From: Pseudomonadota bacterium
Lineage (GTDB): Bacteria > Myxococcota_A > UBA796 > SXON01
Direction: 5' to 3'
Assembly (NCBI GenBank): GCA_030685065.1
Contig: JAUXQH010000042.1
Span: forward strand, 24,342-88,341
DNA: 64,000 bases
Shown piece after piece: positions 26,195-40,906 of this stretch. The notes under the pieces were generated by a model. That model was not told the origin of the DNA, searched no databases, and was given only the letters and a program-made list of their open reading frames with translations. The translations under genes were made by a program, and so were the position numbers. The stretch's first letter is position 1; each line of letters begins with the position of its first letter.

Positions 26195-26749
26195 ATGCGC
26201 ATCTTCTTCGCCATCCCCCTCCCCGAGCCCGCCCTGGACGCGGTGGCGGAGGCGCTGGCCCCGATCCGGAACGGGGCCCTCCCGAGCGGCAGCCGGGCCA
26301 TCGGATGGACGCGCCGCAACCACCTTCACCTGACGCTCCGCTTCCTCGGCGAGGTCGAGGAGGCGAGGATCGAGGCCGTGGGGGACGCGGTGGCCCCCTG
26401 GGTTCGCCGGCTGCCGCCGCCCCGCGTGCGCCTGGTCGGCGGGGGGGTGTTCCCCGATGCCCGCCACCCCAAGGTGTTGTGGATCGGGGCGGAGGCGGCG
26501 CTGGGGCCGGTCGTCTCCGCGATGGAGGGGGCCCTCTCTCGGCTCGGGTTTGCGCCCGAGGGCCGCGCGTTCATCCCGCACCTGACGGTGGGCCGGGTGA
26601 GGGACGGCCGGGTGGACCGCGTGCTGGATGCCCTGCGCGACCTCGGAGAGGTCACGACGTTCTCGCCCGAGTCCGTGGTCCTCTACGAGAGCCGGCCGGC
26701 GCCCGAAGGGGTGCGGTACGTGGCGCTTCGGACGTTTCGGGTGGAGTGA
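26195..26749 (+). CDS. thpR: RNA 2',3'-cyclic phosphodiesterase
   Basis: 184 residues, the normal size of this family. Both catalytic HxT motifs are present: HLTL at 45-48 and PHLTVGRV near 133-140. MRIFFAIPLPEPALDAV is the usual N-terminus. The enzyme opens 2',3'-cyclic phosphates on RNA ends; it was once called 2'-5' RNA ligase, and its biological role is not settled. The start is fixed by the family alignment. A short tandem GTCCGCCACGAGCC lies just upstream. Confidence 0.92.
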   Translation: MRIFFAIPLPEPALDAVAEALAPIRNGALPSGSRAIGWTRRNHLHLTLRFLGEVEEARIEAVGDAVAPWVRRLPPPRVRLVGGGVFPDARHPKVLWIGAEAALGPVVSAMEGALSRLGFAPEGRAFIPHLTVGRVRDGRVDRVLDALRDLGEVTTFSPESVVLYESRPAPEGVRYVALRTFRVE

Positions 26750-26773
26750 GGGGTGTGGGCCGAGTGATCGGGG

Positions 26774-27220
26774 CTACATCACCAACAAGCGAACCATGTC
26801 CGCACCCATCACCAGCGTGACGAGGCCACCGAGGGCAAACGCCGCGGTGCGCCAGGGCTGCATCTCCCGGAGGTAGACCACCGAGTGGATGAGCCGGAAG
26901 GCCGTGAAGCTGCCGAAGAGGACCGCGGCCATGGTCGGGGACGCGCCGAGCAGCACGTAGACGAGGCCGATAGCAAGAAAAGGAAGGTTGTTCGCCGCGG
27001 CGTTGTTGTACGCGCGAATGACGCGCGCGACCGCCGCCGGATCGGCCTCGCGCACGGCCGCGCCCTTGGACACGGTCAGCGCATCCTCGGGATTGACACA
27101 GGTCTTGGTGCCGGCGCGCACCCCGCCGCTGTAGCCCCAGAGCGCCAGGACGTTGAAGCAGAGCAGGATCGTCGTGATCGCGTACGCGGTGAAGGCGGGG
27201 TTCGAGGACAGATCGTTCAC
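26774..27220 (-). CDS. MAPEG-family membrane protein
   Basis: 148 residues from the GTG at 27220. Four hydrophobic helices are visible (about 8-30, 70-90, 92-112 and 122-145). The MAPEG pattern RAYNNAAANNLPFLAIGL and FRLIHSVVYL lies between helices. MAPEG proteins are glutathione-dependent or lipid-modifying integral membrane enzymes. The frame is open further upstream, but the extra residues are Arg-rich and have no homology pattern. It faces the phosphodiesterase convergently with 24 bases between stops. Confidence 0.85.
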   Translation of the reverse strand: MNDLSSNPAFTAYAITTILLCFNVLALWGYSGGVRAGTKTCVNPEDALTVSKGAAVREADPAAVARVIRAYNNAAANNLPFLAIGLVYVLLGASPTMAAVLFGSFTAFRLIHSVVYLREMQPWRTAAFALGGLVTLVMGADMVRLLVM

Positions 27221-27366
27221 GCGGAATCCGGGGGTGCCGGAGCCTACCACGCCGAATCGAGCGCACAGGGCGAACGCAACCGACCGTTGCGGCCGGGAAC
27301 GAGCCTGCAACCTCACTCATTTAGCCTTATGAAAGGTGGGGCCCCCATGGCCCCCGGAGGCGAGAG

Positions 27367-29145
27367 ATGGCGGGAACGCTCCCGATCGAGGATCTCGGGC
27401 TCATCGGTAATTGTCAGATCTCGGCCCTGGTGGCGAGGGACGGGACGATCCCCTGGTGCTGCCTCCCCCGGTTCGACTCGGAGCCGGTCTTCGGGTCGCT
27501 CCTGGACGCGGAGCACGGCGGCAGCTTTGGCGTGACACCCACGGCGGGAGAGAAGGGCACGCAAGCCTACCTGCCCAACACCAACGTGCTCGAGACCACG
27601 TTCCAGACCTCGGACGGCACGTTTCGCGTCATCGACTTCGCGCCGCGCTATTTCCACCACGACCGCCCCTATCGTCCCACGCAAATCGTCCGCATCGTCG
27701 AGCCGCTCGAAGGGACGCCGCGCATCCGGGCGTGGTGCGAGCCCATCATGGGCTGGTCGAAGGAGCGCCCGCACAAGCGATACGGAAGCACGCACGTCCG
27801 CTATCTGGGCTATCCGGCGCCTCTTCGGCTCACGACGGACATCCCCCTCTCCTACATGGACGGCCGCGGCTTCTCGCTCACGGGCCGCCGGCACCTGGTG
27901 CTCTCGTGGGGCAAGCCGGTCCTCGAACCGCTCGCGTCCATGTGCTCCAGCGCCCTCGGTGACACCGTTCGCTATTGGCAGGGCTGGGTGAAGCACTGCA
28001 ACATGCCCTCGCTGTACCAGAACGAGGTCATCCGCTCCGCCCTCACGCTCAAGCTCCACTGCTTCGAGGACACCGGGGCGATCGTCGCGGCGATGACGAC
28101 GTCGATCCCGGAGTCGCCGGACGCGAGCGGCCGCACCTGGGACTATCGATACTGCTGGCTGCGCGACGCCTACTACGTCCTCGCGGCGCTGCGGCGCCTC
28201 GGCCACTTCGAGGAGCGCGAGCGCTTCGTGGAGTACCTGCTCGACATCGCGGGGGGAAACCCCTCGCTCGAGCTCTCGCCGCTCTACCGCGTCGACGGCA
28301 CCTGCGATCTGGAGGAGCAGATCCTCCCGCACTGGCCGGGCTACGAGGGCCACGGCCCGGTGCGGGTCGGCAACGGCGCGGCGCGGCAGCGGCAGAACGA
28401 CATCTACGGCGAGATGGTGCTGGCGCTCGCGCCCGTGTTCCTCGACCAACGCTTCCGCCAGGAGCAGACGCCCCACGCGCTCCAGCTCCTCCGACGGCTG
28501 ACCGACCGCGCCATCGCGGTGGCGGGCACGCCGGACGCGGGGATCTGGGAGCACCGCACGGAGCCTCGCCCGCAGACCTTCTCGTCGCTGATGTGCTGGG
28601 CCGCGGCGGATCGCATGGCGAAGGTCGCGGCGCGACACCTGCCCGACATCGCGAATTCCTACATCCAGGCCGCGACCCGCATCAAGGACGAGCTGATCGA
28701 GCGGGCCTGGAACCCCAACGTCGGCAGCCTGGTCGCCACGTTCGGGGGCGCGGACATCGACGCCGCCTTGCTCCAGGCGTCGAGCCTGCGCCTGCTCCCG
28801 GAGAACGACCCCCGCCTCCACGGCACGATCGACACCCTGCGGCGCGACCTCGCCACGGGCGACTGGATGTACCGCTACCGCGACGACGACGGGTTCGGAA
28901 AGCCCACCGTGGGCTTCATCATCTGCACGTTCTGGCTCGTCGAGGCGCTCGCGATGGCGGGGCGCGCCGACGAGGCCCGGGATGTGCTCGACCGCGCGCG
29001 CGCTGCCCTCTCGCCGCTGGGGTTGTTGTCCGAGGACTACGAGGTGGCGACCGGACGCATGTGGGGCAATTTCCCACAGGCCTACTCGCACGTCGGCCTG
29101 ATCCACGCCGCGTTCTCGGCGTCTCCGCGGTGGTCGGACCTCTGA
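27367..29145 (+). CDS. glycoside hydrolase family 15 (glucoamylase/trehalase-type)
   Basis: 592 residues. N-terminal IEDLGLIGNCQISALVARDG and WCCLPRFDSEPVFGSLLD are the N-terminal beta-sandwich of the GH15 family; the catalytic (alpha/alpha)6 barrel follows with DYRYCWLRDAYYVLAAL and GNGAARQRQNDIYGEMVLAL, and AFSASPRW near the end. These enzymes split alpha-glucosidic bonds in trehalose or malto-oligosaccharides; bacterial members of this length are often trehalases or glucan 1,4-alpha-glucosidases. No signal peptide, so cytoplasmic. A GGAGGCGAG stretch upstream of the ATG is a good ribosome site. Followed 51 bases on by the FHA gene. Confidence 0.9.
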   Translation: MAGTLPIEDLGLIGNCQISALVARDGTIPWCCLPRFDSEPVFGSLLDAEHGGSFGVTPTAGEKGTQAYLPNTNVLETTFQTSDGTFRVIDFAPRYFHHDRPYRPTQIVRIVEPLEGTPRIRAWCEPIMGWSKERPHKRYGSTHVRYLGYPAPLRLTTDIPLSYMDGRGFSLTGRRHLVLSWGKPVLEPLASMCSSALGDTVRYWQGWVKHCNMPSLYQNEVIRSALTLKLHCFEDTGAIVAAMTTSIPESPDASGRTWDYRYCWLRDAYYVLAALRRLGHFEERERFVEYLLDIAGGNPSLELSPLYRVDGTCDLEEQILPHWPGYEGHGPVRVGNGAARQRQNDIYGEMVLALAPVFLDQRFRQEQTPHALQLLRRLTDRAIAVAGTPDAGIWEHRTEPRPQTFSSLMCWAAADRMAKVAARHLPDIANSYIQAATRIKDELIERAWNPNVGSLVATFGGADIDAALLQASSLRLLPENDPRLHGTIDTLRRDLATGDWMYRYRDDDGFGKPTVGFIICTFWLVEALAMAGRADEARDVLDRARAALSPLGLLSEDYEVATGRMWGNFPQAYSHVGLIHAAFSASPRWSDL

Positions 29146-29196
29146 CCGAGGGCGGCGCTCCGCGCGTCCGGCGCCGCGTGGGTTACGCGGCGTCCC

Positions 29197-29910
29197 ATGC
29201 CGAAGCTCCTCGTCCAGTTCGACCAGCAGCGCAACCTCGTGTTCCGGCTCCCGGACGGAGAAACCGTGATCGGACGCGGCGAGGAGGCGAACCTGATCCT
29301 CCCCAACGTCTCGGTGAGCCGTCGCCACGCGCGAATCGTCGTCAGGGGCGGGGCCGCCGTACTGGAGGACCTCGAGAGTCAGAACGGCACGCTGGTCAAC
29401 ACCGTGCCCGCCACCCGCCAGCCGCTCAAATCGAAGGACGTGATCAAGCTCGGCCGCTTCACGCTCGTGTTTCTCGGCGATGGTAGCGACGATCGCTTCT
29501 TCGACGGGCGTTGTGTGGACTACCTGGCCCCCTACACACCCGGTGGGCCGGTGGTGCAGGGCGTCGACGAGACCTTCGTCATGTCGAAGGAGTCCCTCAA
29601 GGCGTTCGCCGCGAAGCCGCCCCTGTCGGAGACCGGCCGCATCGTGAGCGAGCGGGACCGCCGCCGGTTCTGGTTCCCCGAGGATCGCACCCTGACGTTC
29701 GGCGCGGGCGCGATGGTGGACACCCCCGCCTGGTACGTGTTCGGGACCGCGGCCGAGATCCGTTGGGACGGGACGTGTCACAGCGTGTGGAAGCGCTCGT
29801 TCTGGGTGCCGCTCAGCGTGAACGGGCAGAGCGTGACCGCGCGGCCGCTCAAAGTGGGCGATCGAATCGTGATCGCCAACAGTCGGTTTCGCTACGAGAG
29901 CGAGGGTTGA
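29197..29910 (+). CDS. FHA-domain protein, possibly with a second degenerate FHA domain
   Basis: 237 residues. The first 95 residues are a standard FHA domain: TVIGRGEEANLILPNVSVSRRHARI and ESQNGTLVN, the phosphothreonine-binding core (GR, SRRH, NG). The C-terminal half (about 120-237) ends in WVPLSVNGQSVTARPLKVG and RIVIANSRFRYE, which resembles the closing strands of another FHA sandwich but lacks the GR and SRRH residues. FHA proteins bind phosphorylated partners of Ser/Thr kinases. The next gene starts 5 bases after the stop. Confidence 0.85.
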   Translation: MPKLLVQFDQQRNLVFRLPDGETVIGRGEEANLILPNVSVSRRHARIVVRGGAAVLEDLESQNGTLVNTVPATRQPLKSKDVIKLGRFTLVFLGDGSDDRFFDGRCVDYLAPYTPGGPVVQGVDETFVMSKESLKAFAAKPPLSETGRIVSERDRRRFWFPEDRTLTFGAGAMVDTPAWYVFGTAAEIRWDGTCHSVWKRSFWVPLSVNGQSVTARPLKVGDRIVIANSRFRYESEG

Positions 29911-29915
29911 GCACC

Positions 29916-31325
29916 ATGTCTCTTCAGCCATGTTGCCGTGTCCTCCTCTTCGGCGTCTCCGCGCTCGTCCTGGGGTGTACCGCGCCCGCCGATGGGGCCA
30001 AGACCGACTCCGATTCGGACACCGGGGCCCCCGACGACACCGGCACAGGCGACACCGACACCGCGGGCGACACGAGCACCCTCCCCACGGTCGCCTTCTC
30101 CGACCTCACGATCACCGCGGACCCCGACGTCCCCACGATCCTGACCGTCACCTGGACGACCGACCCCGCCACGACCGGTTTCGTGGCCTTCGGCGAGACC
30201 ACGGCCTACGGCGGCTCCACCGCGCCGGAGCCCGCCCCCACCACGGCCCACTCGGCGGTGGTGCACGGCCTCGCGGCGGCCACCACCTGGCACCTGCGCC
30301 CGATGGGGGACGGCGAGGGCGGCCTGGACCAGGTGTGGACCACCGCGGCCGCCCCGAGCGCGCTCCCGATCTTGTCGGTCTCCGGCGATCCCGCGGCGTT
30401 GGGCGGCTACCTCCTCCTCCCGATCACCGGCGCGACCTACGCGGTGGCCATCGTGGACGGCCAGGGCCGCTACGTGTGGTGGCACGAGGCCGAGGAGGGC
30501 TACCTGGTGACCCGCGCGGTCCTCTCGCGGGACGGCGCATCGGTGATCTACACGCAGGTCGCCACGCAGGACTACGGCCCCGACGGCCACCTGGTGCGGG
30601 TTCCCCTCGACGGAGGCGAGCCGACCATCCTCGAGGTGCCCTACCTGACGCACGACTTCGTGGAGCTCCCGGACGGCACCCTCGCCTGCCTCACCAAGGA
30701 TCTCCGGGACAACGTCGTCGGTGACCGCATCGTCGAGTACGCGCCGGACGGCACCCGGAGCGTGGTGTGGAGCGCGTTCGACTACTTCGATCCCGCGGCG
30801 TACGAGATCGACGAGAGCGACGGCACCTGGACCCACGCCAACGCCCTCGACTACGACGAGGCCGAGGACGCCTGGTACATCTCGCTGCGCAACCTCGACA
30901 CGATCCTCAAATCGGATCGCGCCTCGCGGCAGCTCCTCTGGCGCCTGATGCCCGACGAGCCCAACTTCCGGTACGTCGGCGGCGCCACGCCCACCGAGAA
31001 CCAACACCAGTTCGAGCTCCTGCCCGACGGCGGCCTGCTGGTGTTCGACAACGGGGGCGAGTCCACCGGGTCGTCCCGGGTGGTCGAGTACGCGCTGGAC
31101 GAGACCGCCAACACCGCGACCGAGGCGTGGAGCTACAGCGCCACCCCCCCGCTGTACGTCTACGCGCTGGGCGATGTGGACCGCCTCGAAGACGACCGCA
31201 CCCTCGTCACCTGGTCGACCGCCGGGCTCGTCCAGGTGGTGGAGGCCGACGGGACGGAGGTCTGGCGGCTCGGCGTCGAGCTCGGCCACGTGTTCGGCTA
31301 CACGGAGCGCCTGACCGGGTTCTGA
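29916..31325 (+). CDS. arylsulfotransferase (ASST)-like lipoprotein
   Basis: 469 residues. Lipobox ALVLGC, Asp/Thr/Ser linker, then a fibronectin-III-like domain (VPTILTVTWTTDPATTGF). Residues about 145-460 match ASST-type propellers: GRYVWWHEAEEG, LTHDFVELPDG, WTHANALDYDEAEDAWYIS, NQHQFELLPDGGLLVFDNG. In true ASST enzymes a His accepts sulfate from a phenolic ester; the HAN and NQHQ histidines could correspond, but I cannot confirm catalysis. Surface or periplasmic. Start lies 5 bases after the FHA gene, so co-transcribed. The Asp/Thr linker is like those of the other lipoproteins here. Confidence 0.82.
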   Translation: MSLQPCCRVLLFGVSALVLGCTAPADGAKTDSDSDTGAPDDTGTGDTDTAGDTSTLPTVAFSDLTITADPDVPTILTVTWTTDPATTGFVAFGETTAYGGSTAPEPAPTTAHSAVVHGLAAATTWHLRPMGDGEGGLDQVWTTAAAPSALPILSVSGDPAALGGYLLLPITGATYAVAIVDGQGRYVWWHEAEEGYLVTRAVLSRDGASVIYTQVATQDYGPDGHLVRVPLDGGEPTILEVPYLTHDFVELPDGTLACLTKDLRDNVVGDRIVEYAPDGTRSVVWSAFDYFDPAAYEIDESDGTWTHANALDYDEAEDAWYISLRNLDTILKSDRASRQLLWRLMPDEPNFRYVGGATPTENQHQFELLPDGGLLVFDNGGESTGSSRVVEYALDETANTATEAWSYSATPPLYVYALGDVDRLEDDRTLVTWSTAGLVQVVEADGTEVWRLGVELGHVFGYTERLTGF

Positions 31326-31351
31326 CCGGGCTCGGAGGGCTACTTGGAGGG

Positions 31352-34939
<3,588 letters not shown>

Positions 34940-35078
34940 GAGTGCTCCGGAGCGTTGGGGATCTTGGCCTAAGACCTTGGACATGGACACCCAGCGGAGA
35001 GGCGGGCGGGGCGTTCGGCGGCCCGGTAGTGAGGGCCGCACCGGAGGGGCCGCCTCGAGCTGTCCGCGGGGCGGGCCC

Positions 35079-35558
35079 TCAGTCCCGCTTGCGCGCCTTC
35101 CGCGTGAGCCCGTTCAGGAAGGCGTGCAACAGCTCGTCGTCGCACTCCCGGTAGTGCTTGTGGCCCGCGTTGCGGAACAGGCACCTCAGGTGGGGCCGGG
35201 TCACCGTTCCGTCGCCTTGCTCGATCGCGGCGAGCACGTCCTCCTCCTTGAGGTCGAGCGCGATCCGGAGCTTCTTCAGGACGTCATTGTGCGTCAGCGG
35301 CGTGGGGGTCGACGCGGACGAGTCCCCGCGATCCGGCGAGGTTCTCGGGCCGCGCCGGTCGAGGATCAGCGTGTCGAGAAACCGCTCCAACCGATCACTC
35401 GGCAATGCGACGAAGCCGGGCTGGCCGTCCTTCAAGAGGAACGCGGTCAGCTCGTCGGGCGTGACCGTGTCGCCGGCGCGCGCGAACATCTCGATCACGA
35501 GGGCGTCATCGAGGTCGAGCAGGAATCGCAGGCGCCGGAGGACGTCGTTGTAGTTCAT
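35079..35558 (-). CDS. DUF1456 (YehS-type) protein with two tandem domains
   Basis: 159 residues from the ATG at 35558. Two copies of the DUF1456 unit: [18 protein letters not shown] with [17 protein letters not shown], and [21 protein letters not shown] with [17 protein letters not shown]. Each is about 65 residues. YehS-type proteins have no settled function. A GTG four codons upstream (35570) is an alternative start. The C-terminus is basic (LTRKARKRD). Divergent from the hybrid kinase at 35656, with about 100 bases between. Confidence 0.85.
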   Translation of the reverse strand: MNYNDVLRRLRFLLDLDDALVIEMFARAGDTVTPDELTAFLLKDGQPGFVALPSDRLERFLDTLILDRRGPRTSPDRGDSSASTPTPLTHNDVLKKLRIALDLKEEDVLAAIEQGDGTVTRPHLRCLFRNAGHKHYRECDDELLHAFLNGLTRKARKRD

Positions 35559-35655
35559 GGGCCAGCTCACGGGGTTTGCGGGGCGGCCCTATCACGGGGG
35601 CGAGCGGCCCCCACAATCCGCTTGAGTTCCCCCGGCGCCAACCGATTGCAGGCGG

Positions 35656-37866
<2,211 letters not shown>

Positions 37867-37878
37867 GTCCTGCCGCTC

Positions 37879-38814
37879 CTACCCGCGCACCCTCTGGACG
37901 ACGCGCTTCCCGCCCATCACGACGGCCAGCGCGACCGCCCCGGCCAGGATGCCCACGATCCCGTTCGCCAGGTGGGGCGTGGCGCCCCCGAGGATCGCAC
38001 CCACGCCCGCCACGGCGCTGGCTCGCTCGGCGAGGTGCTCGATGCCGTGATGCACCGCGGGGACGCCGTGGGTGAGGATGCCTCCGCCCACGAGGAACAT
38101 CGCGGCGGTGCCGGCGACGGACAGCCCCTTCATCAACCAGGGCGCCGCCTTGAGGATCCCCGCGCCCACCCCCTTCTGCAGGCGGCCGGGCTGCTGGGTG
38201 AGGTGCAGGCCCAGGTCATCGATCTTCACGATGCCCGCGACCAGGCCGTACACGCCCACCGTCATGATTGCCGAGATGCTGAGGAGCACGGTCAGCTGGG
38301 TGACAAAGGCGCTGGTCGCGACGGACCCGAGCGTGATCGCGATGATCTCGGCCGACAACACGAAGTCGGTGCGGATCGCCCCCTTGATCTTCTCCTTCTC
38401 GAGCGCCACCAGATCGACCTTCGGGTCCGCCAGGGCGTCGATGAGCTCCTGGTGATGGGCCTTGTCCTCGGCGGGGTCGTGCAGGACCTTGTGCGCCAGC
38501 TTCTCGACGCCCTCGTAGCAGAGGTACAGGCCGCCCACCATCAAGAGCGGCGTGACGCCCCAGGGCGCGAACGAGCTGATGGCCAGCGCGACGGGAACCA
38601 GGATGGCCTTGTTGATCGCCGATCCCTTCGCCACGGCCCACACCACCGGCAGCTCGCGCTCGGGATCGACGCCCGACACCTGCTGGGCGTTGAGCGCCAG
38701 GTCATCGCCGAGCACACCCGCGGTCTTCTGCGTCGCCACCTTGGTGAGCACCGCGACGTCGTCCAGGATCGTGGCGATGTCGTCGATGAGCGCGAGGAGG
38801 CTGCTTCCGGCCAT
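37879..38814 (-). CDS. DUF808 (YedI-type) inner-membrane protein
   Basis: 311 residues. MAGSSLLALIDDIATILDDVAVLTK and KTAGVLGDDLALNAQQVSG are the signature start of DUF808 proteins; the rest has about six hydrophobic helices, with a cytoplasmic loop around KVDLVALEKEKIKGAI. Length and pattern fit the family. Function is unknown. It ends 12 bases from the convergent hybrid kinase. Confidence 0.9.
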   Translation of the reverse strand: MAGSSLLALIDDIATILDDVAVLTKVATQKTAGVLGDDLALNAQQVSGVDPERELPVVWAVAKGSAINKAILVPVALAISSFAPWGVTPLLMVGGLYLCYEGVEKLAHKVLHDPAEDKAHHQELIDALADPKVDLVALEKEKIKGAIRTDFVLSAEIIAITLGSVATSAFVTQLTVLLSISAIMTVGVYGLVAGIVKIDDLGLHLTQQPGRLQKGVGAGILKAAPWLMKGLSVAGTAAMFLVGGGILTHGVPAVHHGIEHLAERASAVAGVGAILGGATPHLANGIVGILAGAVALAVVMGGKRVVQRVRG

Positions 38815-38852
38815 TCACTAGTCCAGGTTCGAGAGAGAGACTGTCGGCGACG

Positions 38853-39500
38853 CTACTTGCCCTTGCCCCGCCCGCGGCTCCGCCCGTTCTGCTCGGCCAT
38901 GAGGCGCTTGTACCCCGGCAGATCGGAGAGCACGGGCAGCAGCACGATCTCGATGCGACGGTTCTGCGCGCGGCCGCCGGTCGAGCCGTTGGAGGCTACC
39001 GGCGCGTTGTCGGAGAAGGTGGCGGCGGAGATGTGGTCCTCCGGAAAACCGTTGGCGACCATGTGCTGCGTGACCGCGATGGCCCGCGCGGCGCCGAGGT
39101 GCCAGTTGCTCGGGTACTCGGCGCTGCTGATGGGCTCGCTGTCGGTGTGGCCCTCGACCTGGAAGTCACGATCGCCCACGCGCTTGGCGAGGAGGCGCGT
39201 GATGTCCGCGAGGTCCTTCTTGCCGGCGGGGGACAGCTCGGACGAACCCGATGCGAACAACACGTCGGATGCGACGGCGAGCGTGATGCGACCATCGACC
39301 ACCTCGACCTTGAGCAGGCCGCGGTCGATGAGGGGCCGGAAGTCCTCCAGGAGCTCCTTGAACGACTTGAGCTGGGCTTCGGCCCGCGCATCGAGCCGGT
39401 CGACCCGGTCCTGGAGCTTCGCGTACTTGGCGTTCGACACACACCCGACGTTGGCCAGGGTGGTGGCGGAGAGGGCGGCGATCAGGAGCCAGGCGCGCAT
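38853..39500 (-). CDS. OmpA-family peptidoglycan-binding lipoprotein
   Basis: 215 residues from ATG at 39500 with GAGG eight bases upstream. Lipobox LANVGC (Cys20), a helical, likely coiled-coil segment (KYAKLQDRVDRLDARAEAQ), then an OmpA/MotB-like domain: LFASGSSELSPAGKKDL, VEGHTDSEPIS and ARAIAVTQHMVANG, plus NRRIEIVLLP. OmpA domains hold meso-diaminopimelate of the wall. The C-terminus is basic (NGRSRGRGKGK). Likely an outer-membrane lipoprotein tethered to peptidoglycan. It lies 19 bases downstream of the MFS gene on the same strand. Confidence 0.9.
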   Translation of the reverse strand: MRAWLLIAALSATTLANVGCVSNAKYAKLQDRVDRLDARAEAQLKSFKELLEDFRPLIDRGLLKVEVVDGRITLAVASDVLFASGSSELSPAGKKDLADITRLLAKRVGDRDFQVEGHTDSEPISSAEYPSNWHLGAARAIAVTQHMVANGFPEDHISAATFSDNAPVASNGSTGGRAQNRRIEIVLLPVLSDLPGYKRLMAEQNGRSRGRGKGK

Positions 39501-39519
39501 GGGGACCTCGAAGCTCGGC

Positions 39520-40752
39520 TCATGTAACAGGCGTGCGTACGGGTGTGCGCGCGGACACCGCCAATGGGCCCAACGCCAGGAGGGCGAGCGTAGCCCCGGT
39601 GACGAAGGCGGCCTCGGGCCCCGCCACGGTCCACAACGTCCCGAACAGCAGGCCCGCCGGCAAGGCGACGAGCCCGCTGACGAGGTGGTACCAACCCAGG
39701 GCGGTGCCGGTGCCCGACTCCTCCGCGAGCTGCGCGGCGACGGCCTTCTCGGCCCCCTCGGAGAGCCCGTGGTACAGCCCGTAGGCGACAAAAAGCGCGG
39801 CGTAGGCGGGGGTGGACCCGGCGGCGGTGAAGCCGACGTAGATCGCGGCGCTGACACCCCACCCCGCGGCGATGACGCGGCGCCGCCCGAGCCGGTCGGC
39901 GAGCGGCCCGGCGCCCGCGGAGGCGAGGCTCTTCACGCCGTGGAGCGCCACCCACAAGAGCGGGAGCGCGACGGTCGGGACGCCCGCGTCGCCCGCCTTG
40001 AGGAGGAGGAAGGCGTCGCTCGCGTGCCCGAGCCCGAAGAAGGCGACGGCGACGAGGTACCAGCGCAGCCGGCCGGTCGGGAGCGGCGTGGCCCACGGGA
40101 GGGGCGGCAGGCCCGACGCGGAGGAGACGGATGCAGGTACGTCGGATGCAGGTCTGGGGGCCGCGCGCTCGGGGGCAGGCGCCTCCGTGACGAGCAGCGC
40201 GAGCAACACGACGCCGACGATCGAGGGGACGGCGCTCCACAGGAACAGCGTGCGGAGATCGTCGACGCCCAGGGAGAGCGCGACGAAGGCGAGCAGGGCG
40301 CCGATCGCCGCGCCCGCGTGGTCCATCGCGCGGTGGAAGCCGAACACGGACCCGAGGCGGCCGGGCGGCGCGCCGGTGGCGAGGAGCGCGTCGCGGGGGG
40401 TGGTACGGAGGCCCTTGCCGACGCGGTCGGTCACGCGGAGCACGAGCACCATCCACGGGCCGGTCGCGAGCGCGAGCAGCGGGCGGGCGAGCGCGGCGAG
40501 GCCGTAGCCGCCGATCATCAGGGGCAGGCGCCGCCCCCACCGGTCCGCGAGGCGGCCCGACACGAGCTTGAGCACGCTCGCGGACGCGTCCGCCGCGCCC
40601 TCGACGAGCCCGAGCAGCGCGGGCGCGCCTCCGAGCGTGACGGTGAAGAAGATCGGGAAGAGCGGCGCGATCATGTCCGACGCGGCGTCGTTGAGCAGGC
40701 TCACGAGCCCGAGGACGAGGACGTTGCGGGAGAGCCAGGGAGGGAGCTTCAT
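39520..40752 (-). CDS. MFS transporter
   Basis: 410 residues with 11-12 hydrophobic helices. N-terminal LVLGLVSLLNDAASDMIAPLFPIFF and GRLADRWGRRLPL (the loop-2/3 signature) are MFS; the second half repeats the loop as GPLADRLGRRRVI. The ASDMIAP start and RVGKGLRTTPRDAL resemble a group of uncharacterised MFS exporters common in bacteria. Substrate unknown. Start follows the structured repeat at 40774-40891. Confidence 0.9.
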   Translation of the reverse strand: MKLPPWLSRNVLVLGLVSLLNDAASDMIAPLFPIFFTVTLGGAPALLGLVEGAADASASVLKLVSGRLADRWGRRLPLMIGGYGLAALARPLLALATGPWMVLVLRVTDRVGKGLRTTPRDALLATGAPPGRLGSVFGFHRAMDHAGAAIGALLAFVALSLGVDDLRTLFLWSAVPSIVGVVLLALLVTEAPAPERAAPRPASDVPASVSSASGLPPLPWATPLPTGRLRWYLVAVAFFGLGHASDAFLLLKAGDAGVPTVALPLLWVALHGVKSLASAGAGPLADRLGRRRVIAAGWGVSAAIYVGFTAAGSTPAYAALFVAYGLYHGLSEGAEKAVAAQLAEESGTGTALGWYHLVSGLVALPAGLLFGTLWTVAGPEAAFVTGATLALLALGPLAVSARTPVRTPVT

Positions 40753-40773
40753 CCTCCTTTCCCGCGCGAGGGA

Positions 40774-40891
40774 TGCGGAGGGCGGCGCCCCGGGCGCCGG
40801 TCCGGCCGGGCGTCCTCGACCGGCCGACCAAGCCCGCAGGGCGCGCCCGCAGCAGCCCGACCCCGAGCGGAGCGAGGGGGCGCGCCCAGGC
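40774..40891. repeat. structured intergenic repeat, copy A
   Basis: One of three copies of an element built of an opening GGAGGGCGG, a hairpin, the near-palindrome GCCGGTCCGGC (40796-40806), a second hairpin, GGCCGACCAAG (40822-40832), a third hairpin CCC-GCA-GGG (40833-40841) and a fourth CCCC/GGGG hairpin (40861-40879). The stems differ from the other copies while pairing is kept. It lies between the CDF stop and the MFS start. No coding sequence is seen. Confidence 0.7.
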
Positions 40892-40906
40892 GACGCCGGA
40901 GACCAC

